Positions 1-6,951 of a stretch of 13,786 nucleotides of DNA are shown one piece after another. This DNA comes from an uncultured Eubacteriales bacterium (lineage in GTDB: Bacteria; Bacillota; Clostridia; Christensenellales; DTU072), in NCBI GenBank assembly GCA_902766325.1, contig CACXDF010000311.1, positions 1-13,786 on the forward strand, in the 5' to 3' direction. Every line of letters starts with the position of its first letter. The stretch's first letter is position 1. The notes below the pieces were generated by a model. It was not told the origin of the DNA and searched no databases. It saw nothing but the letters and a program-made list of their open reading frames with translations. The translations under genes and the position numbers were made by a program.

Positions 1-395
1 GCGGCGCTGATCAAATTGGTTTCGATCGCCGCATTGTAAATAGCGATGGATTTTTCATACGCTTTACCGGCAATGATATCGTCGTTCAATCCGATATAGA
101 GTCCGACGAGAGCGACCGCAAAGAAAACCAACATGAACAGGAAAGCAAAGATGCCTCCGACAGGATTCTTTTTGATCTTCTTCTTCGCCCACTTGTCGTA
201 CTTGGATTCGATCGGTTTCAAACCGGGCGTACGAGAAAGAGCGATCTTGCGGCGCACGTTAACGAACACCTTTTTCTTTACGGTACGAGTCGAGTTCTTG
301 ACTTTGTTCCAACCGAACGCATTAAGTTCGCCAGCCTTTTCGGCAGGAACCTGCTTGACTTGGTAGCCGTCTACAATCTTGATTTTACTGGCCAT
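1..395 (-). CDS. Partial membrane protein, paralogue A of a tandem trio
   Basis: I do not recognise this family. About 131 residues are visible; the 3' part lies beyond the left edge. The ATG at 393-395 follows GGAGG at a good distance and a consensus promoter. The N-terminal domain (residues about 1-75) is rich in Lys/Arg and carries AFGW at 26-29, then an RR pair and an ES.Y.KW segment. These line up with the same elements in the genes at 554-1558 and 1773-2468. One membrane helix follows (about 80-105: FAFLFMLVFFAVALVGLYIG), then the start of a presumed extracytoplasmic segment with SIAIYNAAIETNLISA. That matches AIYNTIVENELITA in the gene at 554-1558, so it is the closer relative. By the positive-inside rule the N-terminal domain is cytosolic (inference). 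Function unknown. Confidence 0.8.
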   Translation of the reverse strand, partial: MASKIKIVDGYQVKQVPAEKAGELNAFGWNKVKNSTRTVKKKVFVNVRRKIALSRTPGLKPIESKYDKWAKKKIKKNPVGGIFAFLFMLVFFAVALVGLYIGLNDDIIAGKAYEKSIAIYNAAIETNLISA

Positions 396-441
396 AATTC
401 CTCCATTCCTTTTTTAAAGCTTAAAAGCTACTCTATGGTTG

Positions 442-471
442 ATTATATCATCTCAATCCAAATCTTGTCAA
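442..471 (-). promoter_or_regulatory. Sigma-A-type promoter for paralogue A
   Basis: Read on the minus strand: TTGACA (466-471), 18-base spacer, TATAAT (442-447). Both hexamers are exact consensus. It sits about 47 bases upstream of the ATG at 395 and downstream of the stop at 554, so this paralogue can be transcribed independently of its neighbour. Confidence 0.8.
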
Positions 472-553
472 TACCTAAATATTAAAAAATTTGAATTTTT
501 TTCGACATTTTTCATCAAAACCGTCCCTCTTGACAACAAAAACGATTTCGAAG

Positions 554-1558
554 CTATTCATCGTCCTCCCGATCGTCCATTACTTTCGTAAACATGGTCT
601 GAAGATCGTAGATCGAAGCGTCTTTTTTCGTACGTAATTCTCTGTGTTCGGCCTTCATATCGAACAACGCGCTCGATGCGTTTTTGGAACATTCGATCAT
701 CAATTCAGCGCATTTGAGCCTGTTCTTTTTCTTCTTCGCCTTATCTGCGGCCGATTGGATAATGACCATAATGATAAACAAAAACAACGCCACCGCGCCG
801 GAAAGAACGGTCGAATCGATCCATATCGGCATTCCGTTCAATAAATAATCGAAATTGATAAAAGCAAACGTGGATCTGACAATATCCAATACGTCGTTCA
901 ATGCGCTTTGCTCAGCGACGTATTCTCCGTCTTTCTCAACGATCGATGAATCGGCCTCGACAAAAGACTCTTCGCGCGCCAAATCGGCTTTGCCGAATTT
1001 GAACAGCCATTTTTTATAAGAACTCAGGAGCGAATCCGCATCCGCTTTACCGTTTGAAAAAGCATATAACTCGGCAAAAGTATCGAGTTTCGGATTCTTC
1101 CTGACAAAATCGACATACGCCTTGTCGACGGTATCGGCGCTCACGGTCTGAGCGGTGATCAACTCGTTCTCGACAATAGTATTATAGATAGCGCGCACGC
1201 GCGATTCGTTTTTTAATCCGTCGTAAACGCCCGTCGCGGTTTGCGCCAGACCGAAAGCCAAAAGCGCGATCGTAATAAGGATAACGAACGCTCTGCCGAC
1301 GGCTCTTAAAAACGAATGAGATTTGTATTTTGCGGGGATATGACCCTTTTCGAGACGCAGGTATTCTTTTTCGCATTCGCGGATAGTCGGATTGGCTCCG
1401 ATCAGAAAATCCCGACGCAACGTAACGACGTCGCAGTTGTATTTGCGACTGTAGTGCTTACTGCGTTTCCCGATCAACCAACCGAATGAAGCGTAGGCCA
1501 TCGCCTGGCGAATGGGCGCCTCTTTATATTCGTAGCAATCGTTGATTTTCTTAGCCAT
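554..1558 (-). CDS. Two-helix membrane protein with large loop, paralogue B
   Basis: Unrecognised family; 334 residues. The N-terminal domain (about 1-82) contains SFGWLIGKRS at 24-33, TLRRD at 46-50 and a P.IRE.EKEY segment near 57-66; all three are repeated in the paralogue at 1773-2468. A first helix lies near 88-108 (FVILITIALLAFGLA) and a second near 251-268 (VLSGAVALFLFIIMVIIQ). They enclose a loop of about 140 residues that is probably outside the cell. Lys-rich residues directly after helix 2 (KAKKKKNRLK) place the C-terminal region inside. The last residues, VMDDREDDE, match VMDNGEDYE at the end of the neighbouring paralogue. The ATG is preceded by a modest AAGGCGG ribosome site. No catalytic motif is visible. 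A structural, scaffolding or signalling role is only a guess. Confidence 0.85.
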   Translation of the reverse strand: MAKKINDCYEYKEAPIRQAMAYASFGWLIGKRSKHYSRKYNCDVVTLRRDFLIGANPTIRECEKEYLRLEKGHIPAKYKSHSFLRAVGRAFVILITIALLAFGLAQTATGVYDGLKNESRVRAIYNTIVENELITAQTVSADTVDKAYVDFVRKNPKLDTFAELYAFSNGKADADSLLSSYKKWLFKFGKADLAREESFVEADSSIVEKDGEYVAEQSALNDVLDIVRSTFAFINFDYLLNGMPIWIDSTVLSGAVALFLFIIMVIIQSAADKAKKKKNRLKCAELMIECSKNASSALFDMKAEHRELRTKKDASIYDLQTMFTKVMDDREDDE

Positions 1559-1605
1559 GTAACCGCCTTTTTATCCGTTATACATACTTATAACAATACT
1601 CTTAA

Positions 1606-1634
1606 AGTATAACATCGACAACTATACCTGTCAA
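1606..1634 (-). promoter_or_regulatory. Sigma-A-type promoter for paralogue B
   Basis: Minus strand: TTGACA (1629-1634), 17-base spacer, TATACT (1606-1611). It lies about 48 bases upstream of the ATG at 1558 and downstream of the terminator hairpin at 1701-1740, so this is a separate transcription unit. The spacer and -10 also contain a weak inverted pair GTATA/TATAC (1607-1611 and 1623-1627), too short to call an operator. Confidence 0.75.
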
Positions 1635-1700
1635 CCCCTTCCCGAAAACTTTTTCGTCCTATTTTACATGAAATTTACCATTTTCCCCAATTGATTCTTT

Positions 1701-1740
1701 AAAAACAAAAAGTGCGTTCCGCTATGAGAAACGCACCTTG
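1701..1740 (-). terminator. Intrinsic terminator after paralogue C
   Basis: On the minus strand, GTGCGTT (1730-1736) pairs with AACGCAC (1712-1718) across an 11-base loop, followed by TTTTTGTTTTT. It begins about 35 bases after the stop codon at 1773, so it ends the transcript of the paralogue at 1773-2468 before the next promoter. Confidence 0.8.
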
Positions 1741-1772
1741 TTTTCTTATGTCGATACGGCGGTAGAAAAACC

Positions 1773-2468
1773 TTATTCGTAGTCTTCTCCGTTATCCATA
1801 ACGCGTCGCATCGTAATGCCAAGCTCGTTCATTCTTCTGTCGCTCTGGGTCATAAGGGCTCCGTTCTCCATCTTTAACAGGTACAGACGAGCGGCGCCTT
1901 CTTTCAACGCGCCACGGGCGATGGAATTGTACTTTTTCGCATACTTTCTCTTGGGACAAACGCGTCTCTTTCTGTATCTTGCGGCATTGATGAAGATGGA
2001 AATAAACGAAATACCCGCAATACCCAAAAACAGGTAACGAACGTATTCGGTGATCTGTCCGGCAAGGTCGAAGTCGTTCAGAACGGAATCGATCGTATCT
2101 CTGATCGTGGTATTAAGAGTATCGATGATTTCGTCAAGAGGCGCAAACAGACCTTTCAGGAAAAACACTCCGCCCGCGATCGCGCCGATCACGGTGAATA
2201 AAATAGCCAAGAACTGCCCCCAGCCATGGCGACGTTTCATCTTTTTCTGCGTCTTGGTATTAAATTGTTCAAACTGTTTTTCGGTCTTTCTGATAACGGG
2301 ATCTCCGGCGATCTGCAGATCGCGGCGAATGGTATATACCTTTTCTCCTTTTCTGTTTTCGTGCTCGCTTCTTTTCCCGATCAACCAACCGAATGAACGA
2401 AGCAAGTAAGCGTCTTTTGCATTCGCCTCGCTGTATTGATAATTGCCTGAAACCGTCGCTTTCGCCAT
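1773..2468 (-). CDS. Two-helix membrane protein with short loop, paralogue C
   Basis: Unrecognised family; 231 residues from the preferred start. An in-frame ATG exists at 2478-2480, but it is part of the GGAGGG ribosome site (2473-2478) that serves the ATG at 2466-2468. The shorter form also begins MAK like paralogue B. The N-terminal domain has SFGWLIGKRS at 25-34, TIRRD in the mid-40s and P.IRK.EKQF, followed by a very basic stretch. Helix 1 lies near 86-104 and helix 2 near 145-163, enclosing a loop of only about 40 residues, against about 140 in paralogue B. A basic segment (RYRKRR) follows helix 2. The C-terminal 50 residues align with paralogue B and end in VMDNGEDYE. Both termini are predicted cytosolic. 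The conserved cytosolic parts and variable outer loop suggest a shared intracellular partner and divergent outside contacts (inference). Confidence 0.85.
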   Translation of the reverse strand: MAKATVSGNYQYSEANAKDAYLLRSFGWLIGKRSEHENRKGEKVYTIRRDLQIAGDPVIRKTEKQFEQFNTKTQKKMKRRHGWGQFLAILFTVIGAIAGGVFFLKGLFAPLDEIIDTLNTTIRDTIDSVLNDFDLAGQITEYVRYLFLGIAGISFISIFINAARYRKRRVCPKRKYAKKYNSIARGALKEGAARLYLLKMENGALMTQSDRRMNELGITMRRVMDNGEDYE

Positions 2469-2472
2469 ATGA

Positions 2473-2478
2473 CCCTCC
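2473..2478 (-). promoter_or_regulatory. Ribosome binding site fixing the start of paralogue C
   Basis: GGAGGG on the minus strand, four bases before the ATG at 2466-2468. It overlaps the upstream ATG at 2478-2480, which therefore is unlikely to be the real start. Confidence 0.75.
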
Positions 2479-2519
2479 ATTTGAATGCGCTGATAATAAT
2501 ATAATCGGTCGCTTGGTTA

Positions 2520-2549
2520 ATTATAACATTAGTTTATTTTTTATGTCAA
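2520..2549 (-). promoter_or_regulatory. Sigma-A-type promoter for paralogue C
   Basis: Minus strand: TTGACA (2544-2549), 18-base spacer, TATAAT (2520-2525), both exact consensus. Just upstream, and overlapping the -35 box by two bases, is the inverted repeat at 2548-2577. The promoter separates this gene from the cps operon that ends at 2588. Confidence 0.8.
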
Positions 2550-2577
2550 TACGTTTTTTCACGAAAAATGACGTATT
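2548..2577. repeat. Extended inverted repeat abutting the paralogue C promoter
   Basis: Arms AATACGT (2548-2554) and ACGTATT (2571-2577) enclose a second inverted pair, TTTTTC (2555-2560) and GAAAAA (2563-2568), with a two-base bulge (2569-2570). The structure lies 11 bases past the cpsB stop codon and overlaps the -35 box of the next gene. No U-run follows the outer arm on the minus strand, so it is not a classical intrinsic terminator. It could be a weak terminator or RNA 3' end for the cps operon, or an operator. Function not established. Confidence 0.5.
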
Positions 2578-2587
2578 TACTGACTTT

Positions 2588-3316
2588 TTATGCGTTTTGA
2601 TCGATCGTAACGGGACGCGCTCCCGCGAGTATTCTCTTTTCCGTTTCGTTGACCGAAACAAGCGGATCGCGCCTTTTGACGCTGCGGATCACGTCGATCG
2701 CATCTCCGTAGTTTTCGGGCCGCCTGTCAAGATTATGACAGTCCGATCCCAGCAACGAGATCAATCCTTTTTTCAAAAACGAAAGGGCTTTCCTTTTCGA
2801 TCTTCTATCGATAAAAAATTCGGCGTTCGACTGCAAAACGGCGCCGCGAGCGATCAAATAACCGAAATGCTTTTTATTGCCGAACGCAAGATATCTTTCG
2901 ACGTGCGCAAGAACGGGGATCAAGCCGGCCGTTTCTTTGACGGCAACCACCTCTTCCACCTCTTCCGACGTCCACTTATCAAAGGGCATTTCGATCAGAA
3001 TATATTCGGAACCGCCCAAACAAAAATCAGGCAATCCTTCAAAACGGGACATTCCGTAGAAAAAGGCTACTTCCGCGCCCAAATACAGGGGAAGCTTTTG
3101 AAAGATCTCGTCCCCGGTAGACAAAAGACTTCGAACGCTATGGTCCCGTCTTTTTAAAAAATCTTCCGGATCGTCGCGTTTGGGATAAAAATGAGGCGTC
3201 GAAAAAACCGCTTCGACGCCCTGCTTATATGCTTCTCGGAGTAAGGCGATAGATTCTTCTCTGCTTTTGCTGCCGTCGTCCATTTTGGGTAGCACGTGAG
3301 AATGAATATCTATCAT
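2588..3316 (-). CDS. cpsB: CpsB/YwqE-type tyrosine-protein phosphatase (PHP fold)
   Basis: Manganese-type PHP-domain phosphatase that removes phosphate from the tyrosine-rich tail of the cognate BY-kinase, and so resets capsule or exopolysaccharide synthesis (established for the CpsB/YwqE family). The 242 residues match the usual family length. Metal-site motifs are all present: DIHSH at 3-7, MDDGS at 12-16, STPH at 39-42, GAEV at 80-83, AHVERY at 137-142 and GSDCHN at 190-195. No signal peptide or membrane helix, so it is cytosolic. The ATG at 3314-3316 directly follows the stop codon of the LCP gene with no gap, and its ribosome site (AAGGA) lies inside the LCP gene end, so the two are translationally coupled. 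It is the last gene of the five-gene operon. Confidence 0.93.
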   Translation of the reverse strand: MIDIHSHVLPKMDDGSKSREESIALLREAYKQGVEAVFSTPHFYPKRDDPEDFLKRRDHSVRSLLSTGDEIFQKLPLYLGAEVAFFYGMSRFEGLPDFCLGGSEYILIEMPFDKWTSEEVEEVVAVKETAGLIPVLAHVERYLAFGNKKHFGYLIARGAVLQSNAEFFIDRRSKRKALSFLKKGLISLLGSDCHNLDRRPENYGDAIDVIRSVKRRDPLVSVNETEKRILAGARPVTIDQNA

Positions 3317-4381
3317 TTATTCTTTTTCCTTATTTATTTCTTCCAACGATCTGAAAAACGTCTTTATGACAAGTTCTTTAAACTCCGCGTCGTCCAAAAT
3401 AAAGGCGTCCGCGTCTTCTCCGTACGTTTCTCTCGTTTCATAATGGCCGTACTTATCGGGCACGATATTGACGACTTCGCCGTATTCATACATGCCGAAC
3501 GCTTCGAACATCGTTTCCAGATCCGCAAGGAGATCGTCGACGTTGCCGTAATCGGTCTCGGTATAGTCGCCCACCGATTCATAAGCGTTCAAAAGATACT
3601 TCCGACTCCACTTCTTATTGCCGACCGTCTTCAAAAGAGCCTGCAAATAACGGCTCTGACGATCGATACGTCCCGCGTTACTTCCGTCGACCGCCGAATC
3701 GCGATAACGAATAAATTTCAGCGCGTTCTCGCCGTTCAGCGCGATCGAAGCACCGGCCGTCCATTCCGGATCGAGCGCGGTAAGATCTTCGTCGTCGTTC
3801 AACTTGACCGTTACCCCTTCGAGAAAATCGGTGATCGCCTTCACGGCGTCCATCTTCATAGTCAAAAAGTGATCGACGTTCACTTTGTCGTAAAGCATAT
3901 GTTCAACAGCGTTACGCAAGTTTTCGCCGCTTTCCTTCTTTCCGTCGCCGTACGTATGGGCGAGACATAATTGTTCCGTGGTCTTTTTCGGCGTGCCGTA
4001 CTTGGTAGCCGGCACGTCCACCGTGGTAAACGTATCACGATTGAGGCTGACAAAATCGATCCTGCGGGTGGACTTATTAACGACGAGAAGAACGATAAAG
4101 TCGGCCTGATTATTATTCCGGCCGGCATAATTGAAGGCAGTCTTGTCGTTTTCGTATTTGTCAAGTCCCGCGATCATGTAGGTCTCGACGTTGCTACGCA
4201 TATACTTGACGCCGTCAAACTCGGCGGACATGATTTTTTGTCTTGCCTCTTCGAAAGTTTCCGCCGGAGTCTTTTTTGGGGTCAGCATCCTGTCCAAAAA
4301 CAGGATGCCGACGCCAAAGATACAAAATATCAATATGATCCCAACGACTTTAGCGGCCGTCGTAAACGATTCTTTCGTCAT
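3317..4381 (-). CDS. LytR-CpsA-Psr (LCP) family cell-wall polymer ligase
   Basis: LCP enzymes transfer lipid-linked glycopolymers such as teichoic acid or capsule to peptidoglycan outside the membrane. The 354 residues start with a short cytosolic stretch and one membrane anchor (about 11-30), followed by an LCP catalytic domain (about 65-250). Expected landmarks: ADFIVLLVVN (93-102), the SLNRDT block (112-117, Arg115-Asp116) and the C-terminal Arg motif FIRYRDS...GRIDRQSRYLQALL near 223-250. The remaining 100 residues form an acidic tail. The ATG at 4379-4381 lies 29 bases after the stop of the Cys-rich gene, with a weak GGTAGG ribosome site. It lies between the kinase and phosphatase genes, which suggests that the polymer under their control is wall-attached (inference). 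The polymer itself is not identified here. Confidence 0.92.
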   Translation of the reverse strand: MTKESFTTAAKVVGIILIFCIFGVGILFLDRMLTPKKTPAETFEEARQKIMSAEFDGVKYMRSNVETYMIAGLDKYENDKTAFNYAGRNNNQADFIVLLVVNKSTRRIDFVSLNRDTFTTVDVPATKYGTPKKTTEQLCLAHTYGDGKKESGENLRNAVEHMLYDKVNVDHFLTMKMDAVKAITDFLEGVTVKLNDDEDLTALDPEWTAGASIALNGENALKFIRYRDSAVDGSNAGRIDRQSRYLQALLKTVGNKKWSRKYLLNAYESVGDYTETDYGNVDDLLADLETMFEAFGMYEYGEVVNIVPDKYGHYETRETYGEDADAFILDDAEFKELVIKTFFRSLEEINKEKE

Positions 4382-4410
4382 TACCTACCGTTACGATAAA
4401 GATCTATCGA

Positions 4411-5253
4411 TTATTCCTTCGTTTCTTCTTTCTTGTCTTCGGAAGTTTCGTCGGCGACGATCTCTTCTTCTTTCTTCGCGGCAGCTTTCTTTTTGTCCTT
4501 GCTCTTAACGACGATGAGGACGATCAGAAGAACAACGAAGACGACGGCAAGCGCGATCACAACGTACATGGTCCAGCAGTAGCACTTTCCGTCCTTGCAG
4601 AGGAAGGAACAGAAGGGGCAACCCTTGGCGCAGCACTTGCAGCAAGGTTCTTCGGCCTTTTCCTTAGCCGCTTTGACTTCGTCGGCCTTCGCTTGAGAAA
4701 ATCCGCCGAACATAACGGTACCGGATCCGGGGATTCTGAAAGAAATGCTATCGCCGGCGGCGTTAGCTGCGCCCGCGGCACGTTCCGGATTGATCAATTG
4801 CCAAACGGAAGCACCGGTAGCCCGGAACAGAATGAAGTCGACCGGATTGGTGTATTTGGACAGATCGAACTTGACGACGGCTCCGCTTGCCGCTGCGCCG
4901 GTCAATTCGACGTTCATAGGATCGCCGTAGACCATTGCTTCATAGTCGGCGGTCGCGTCGGACTTCTTGGCGATCTCGGTAAGAACTTCTTTCAGAGCGG
5001 GAGCGATATTGCCGCTTTCGACCTTAGCCTTTTCGTTCTTCAACGCAGTCTGCTCGGCAGAAGCGGTGGGTACGATGATCTTAGCGGATCCGGCGGCCAA
5101 CTCGGTGCCGTCCGTTCCGTATATCTTATCGATGCTGATTTGAGGGCTGTTTAGAGCGTTCGCCAAATTGCTTTGCGTCGCAATGCCTGCGAATAAGCAG
5201 ACGATCGCCGCAAAAACGACTACGTACGCAAAAAGCTTCTTAGTCTTTTCCAT
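4411..5253 (-). CDS. Single-pass membrane protein with juxtamembrane Cys cluster
   Basis: No family recognised. The preferred start is the ATG at 5251-5253 (280 residues): it has AAAGGAG upstream (5264-5270), whereas the in-frame ATG at 5272-5274 has none. A signal-like hydrophobic stretch (about 7-27) is followed by an ectodomain (about 35-203) rich in Ala, Ser and Thr. Then come nine cysteines between 204 and 226 (204, 205, 207, 208, 212, 215, 219, 224, 226), a membrane helix (about 228-249) and a highly charged Lys/Glu cytosolic tail. If the first hydrophobic segment is cleaved, the Cys cluster sits just outside the membrane. It could then bind metal or form a disulfide-stabilised collar (inference). 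It lies 44 bases after cpsD and 29 before the LCP gene with no terminator or promoter seen between them, so it belongs to the cps operon. A role in polymer export or sensing is plausible but unproven. Confidence 0.82.
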   Translation of the reverse strand: MEKTKKLFAYVVVFAAIVCLFAGIATQSNLANALNSPQISIDKIYGTDGTELAAGSAKIIVPTASAEQTALKNEKAKVESGNIAPALKEVLTEIAKKSDATADYEAMVYGDPMNVELTGAAASGAVVKFDLSKYTNPVDFILFRATGASVWQLINPERAAGAANAAGDSISFRIPGSGTVMFGGFSQAKADEVKAAKEKAEEPCCKCCAKGCPFCSFLCKDGKCYCWTMYVVIALAVVFVVLLIVLIVVKSKDKKKAAAKKEEEIVADETSEDKKEETKE

Positions 5254-5297
5254 GATAAAAAATCTCCTTTTCATTTCTCTTTTTGTTATCGATTTTT

Positions 5298-6083
5298 TTA
5301 CTTACTGTTTTTATCGCTATCCTTATAATAATAGGAGTAGTGTTTTTTGCCGTATCCGTACTTCTTGTAGTAAGAGCCCTTATAGCTCTTTCCCCGTCCG
5401 TGATTATACCCGTTGTACACGACGCCGAGGATGTGCACCTGAACGTACTTTAACTTTTTGAGCGCCTCGATCAATTCTTTCCGTCTGGTCATGCCGTGAC
5501 GGACGATCACCACGATACCGTCGAGATACTTACTGACGACGAGCGCGTCGGCAACGACGTTGACGGGAGGCAGGTCGACGATCACGTACGAAAACTCTTC
5601 CGCGCACTTATCGAGAAGCTCTTTCATCTTTTCCGTACCGAGCAATTCGGACGGGTTGGGCGGGATGATACCGGCGGGCAAGAATTTCAAGTTTTCGTGC
5701 AATCCGCTGTCGACAATAGCGTCGCCTTCTTCTCCGACCAAAAGACCGGACAGACCGAACTTTGTTTTGACGCCGATGGTACTTTCTATACTCGGCTTAC
5801 GCATATCGGCGCTGATAAGAAGAGCGCTATGACCTTCTTTTGCGATCGAGTAAGCAAGATTGATGGCGGTATAGCTTTTACCTTCGTGCGGTACGGAACT
5901 GGTAATGCCGATCACCTTGCCTTTACCTTGCTTATCCGGTATCGAAAAGAATATATTCGTACGGAGCAGGTTATATGCTTCTTTAGAGGCGAAATCGAGG
6001 TATCTACCCAGGACTGCGGCTCTCTTTTGATCTTCTTCTTGTTTCTTCTTTAAGAAGTTAAGCTCTTTTCCGAACAGTTTCAT
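5298..6083 (-). CDS. cpsD: CpsD/CapB-type bacterial tyrosine kinase (BY-kinase)
   Basis: Cytosolic ATPase/tyrosine kinase that autophosphorylates a C-terminal tyrosine cluster and cycles surface polysaccharide assembly together with its membrane activator (family knowledge). The 261 residues show a Walker A motif, SSVPHEGKS at 62-70 (Lys69); a Walker A' segment, LLISADMRKP at 88-97; Walker B, VIVDLPP at 167-173 (Asp170); and a tail with nine tyrosines between 234 and 253 (SYYKKYGYG, HYSYYY). In most characterised BY-kinases Walker A' has Asp-x-Asp; here the first position is Ser91, followed by Ala92 and Asp93. The ATG at 6081-6083 lies three bases after the cpsC stop with an overlapping AGGGA ribosome site, so the two are co-translated. 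MinD-like ATPases also share the fold, but the Tyr tail and operon context decide the call. Confidence 0.93.
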   Translation of the reverse strand: MKLFGKELNFLKKKQEEDQKRAAVLGRYLDFASKEAYNLLRTNIFFSIPDKQGKGKVIGITSSVPHEGKSYTAINLAYSIAKEGHSALLISADMRKPSIESTIGVKTKFGLSGLLVGEEGDAIVDSGLHENLKFLPAGIIPPNPSELLGTEKMKELLDKCAEEFSYVIVDLPPVNVVADALVVSKYLDGIVVIVRHGMTRRKELIEALKKLKYVQVHILGVVYNGYNHGRGKSYKGSYYKKYGYGKKHYSYYYKDSDKNSK

Positions 6084-6086
6084 CGC

Positions 6087-6929
6087 TTATTCCCTCTCCT
6101 TTTCTTCGGCTTCTTCATTCTCCACCGTTTCCTGATAATAGGAATAAGTATAGTCATGGGAATAATGTCCGTATTTTTTATAGTACCCGTACTTGCCGGC
6201 GTTCGACGTATCCGTGTCGGGAATGACCGAGAGGACCGGAATGTCGTCCGACAAGCATTGCTTTAAGGAATCGGTATCCTGGAAGGTGTCGCTGACGTAG
6301 AAGTCCACCAAGAAGATCACCGCCAGGGAAAGAACGAAACCGACCGCAAAACCGATCAGGCTCATTTTGGTAAACCCGCGGGAAACGGGAGTCGTCTCCA
6401 CGGCGTAATCGACTATCTTCGCGGAAGACCCGTTGATGATGCCGCCGATCTGATCTTTAAAGACGTGTAACGTCGTGTTGGCAAGGAGCTTAGCGTCGTT
6501 CTGATTGGTGCAGGTGACGCTGATATAACAGATCTCGGTGTTATTGACGGAACCGACCGAGATCATGGCGACGAGTTGATCGTAGGTGTACTCTTCTTCC
6601 GTCTCGGCGGTATTCAGAACGTCGTCCAAGATAAGATGAGTCTTCATAATAACGGCGTAAGAACTGACCAGAGTACGAGAAGCTTGCAGGTTACCGCTGC
6701 TGATGCTCGTCACACTATCGAGAACGTCGTTGATCGACGAAGTAACGGACGAATTATTGACGTACATCATCGCTTTGGCCGTATACTTCTGATCGGTCGT
6801 AAAGAACGTGTAAAGAAAGAGAGCGCACGCTCCCACGACGGAAGCGACAAGAATGATCCACCATTTGTGCGCGAAGTCCTTCAGGACATCCAAAACGTTG
6901 ATCGAAATCTTACTCTCTTTGTTTTCCAT
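6087..6929 (-). CDS. cpsC: CpsC/Wzz-type membrane activator of the BY-kinase
   Basis: Polysaccharide co-polymerase and chain-length determinant family. In Firmicutes the protein docks and activates the separate kinase CpsD. The 280 residues hold helix 1 (about 23-44: IILVASVVGACALFLYTFF), an extracytoplasmic Wzz domain, helix 2 (about 190-210: IGFAVGFVLSLAVIFLVDFY) and a cytosolic C-terminal region that should meet the kinase. The PVSRGF segment before helix 2 corresponds to the Pro-rich block typical of the family. Unusually, the tail carries nine tyrosines between 247 and 265 (KYGYYKKYGHYSHDYTYSYY), resembling the tail of the adjacent kinase, then an acidic end. The ATG at 6927-6929 follows AAGGAAG. 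It is the first gene after the operon promoter and leader. Confidence 0.93.
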   Translation of the reverse strand: MENKESKISINVLDVLKDFAHKWWIILVASVVGACALFLYTFFTTDQKYTAKAMMYVNNSSVTSSINDVLDSVTSISSGNLQASRTLVSSYAVIMKTHLILDDVLNTAETEEEYTYDQLVAMISVGSVNNTEICYISVTCTNQNDAKLLANTTLHVFKDQIGGIINGSSAKIVDYAVETTPVSRGFTKMSLIGFAVGFVLSLAVIFLVDFYVSDTFQDTDSLKQCLSDDIPVLSVIPDTDTSNAGKYGYYKKYGHYSHDYTYSYYQETVENEEAEEKERE

Positions 6930-6951
6930 TTAACTTCCTTCCGATTCGTCT

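Noticed and set aside
415..431. AGCTT/AAGCT inverted repeat in the leader of paralogue A
   Set aside because: The arms are only five bases in an AT-rich leader, so it is expected by chance.
2393..3157. Plus-strand open frame of 254 codons opposite cpsB and the start of paralogue C
   Set aside because: It lies antisense to a gene with complete PHP motifs, has no ribosome site and reads as low-complexity Phe/Arg-rich shadow sequence.
3296..3970. Plus-strand open frame of 224 codons opposite the LCP gene
   Set aside because: Antisense to the well-supported LCP ligase; no ribosome site or recognisable domain.
5318..5400. Tyrosine-coding repeats in cpsD considered as a DNA tandem repeat
   Set aside because: The repetition is at the amino-acid level with irregular spacing; no clean repeated DNA unit is present.
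5496..6053. Plus-strand open frame of 185 codons opposite cpsD
   Set aside because: Shadow of the kinase gene, which has Walker motifs in the other strand; no start signals.
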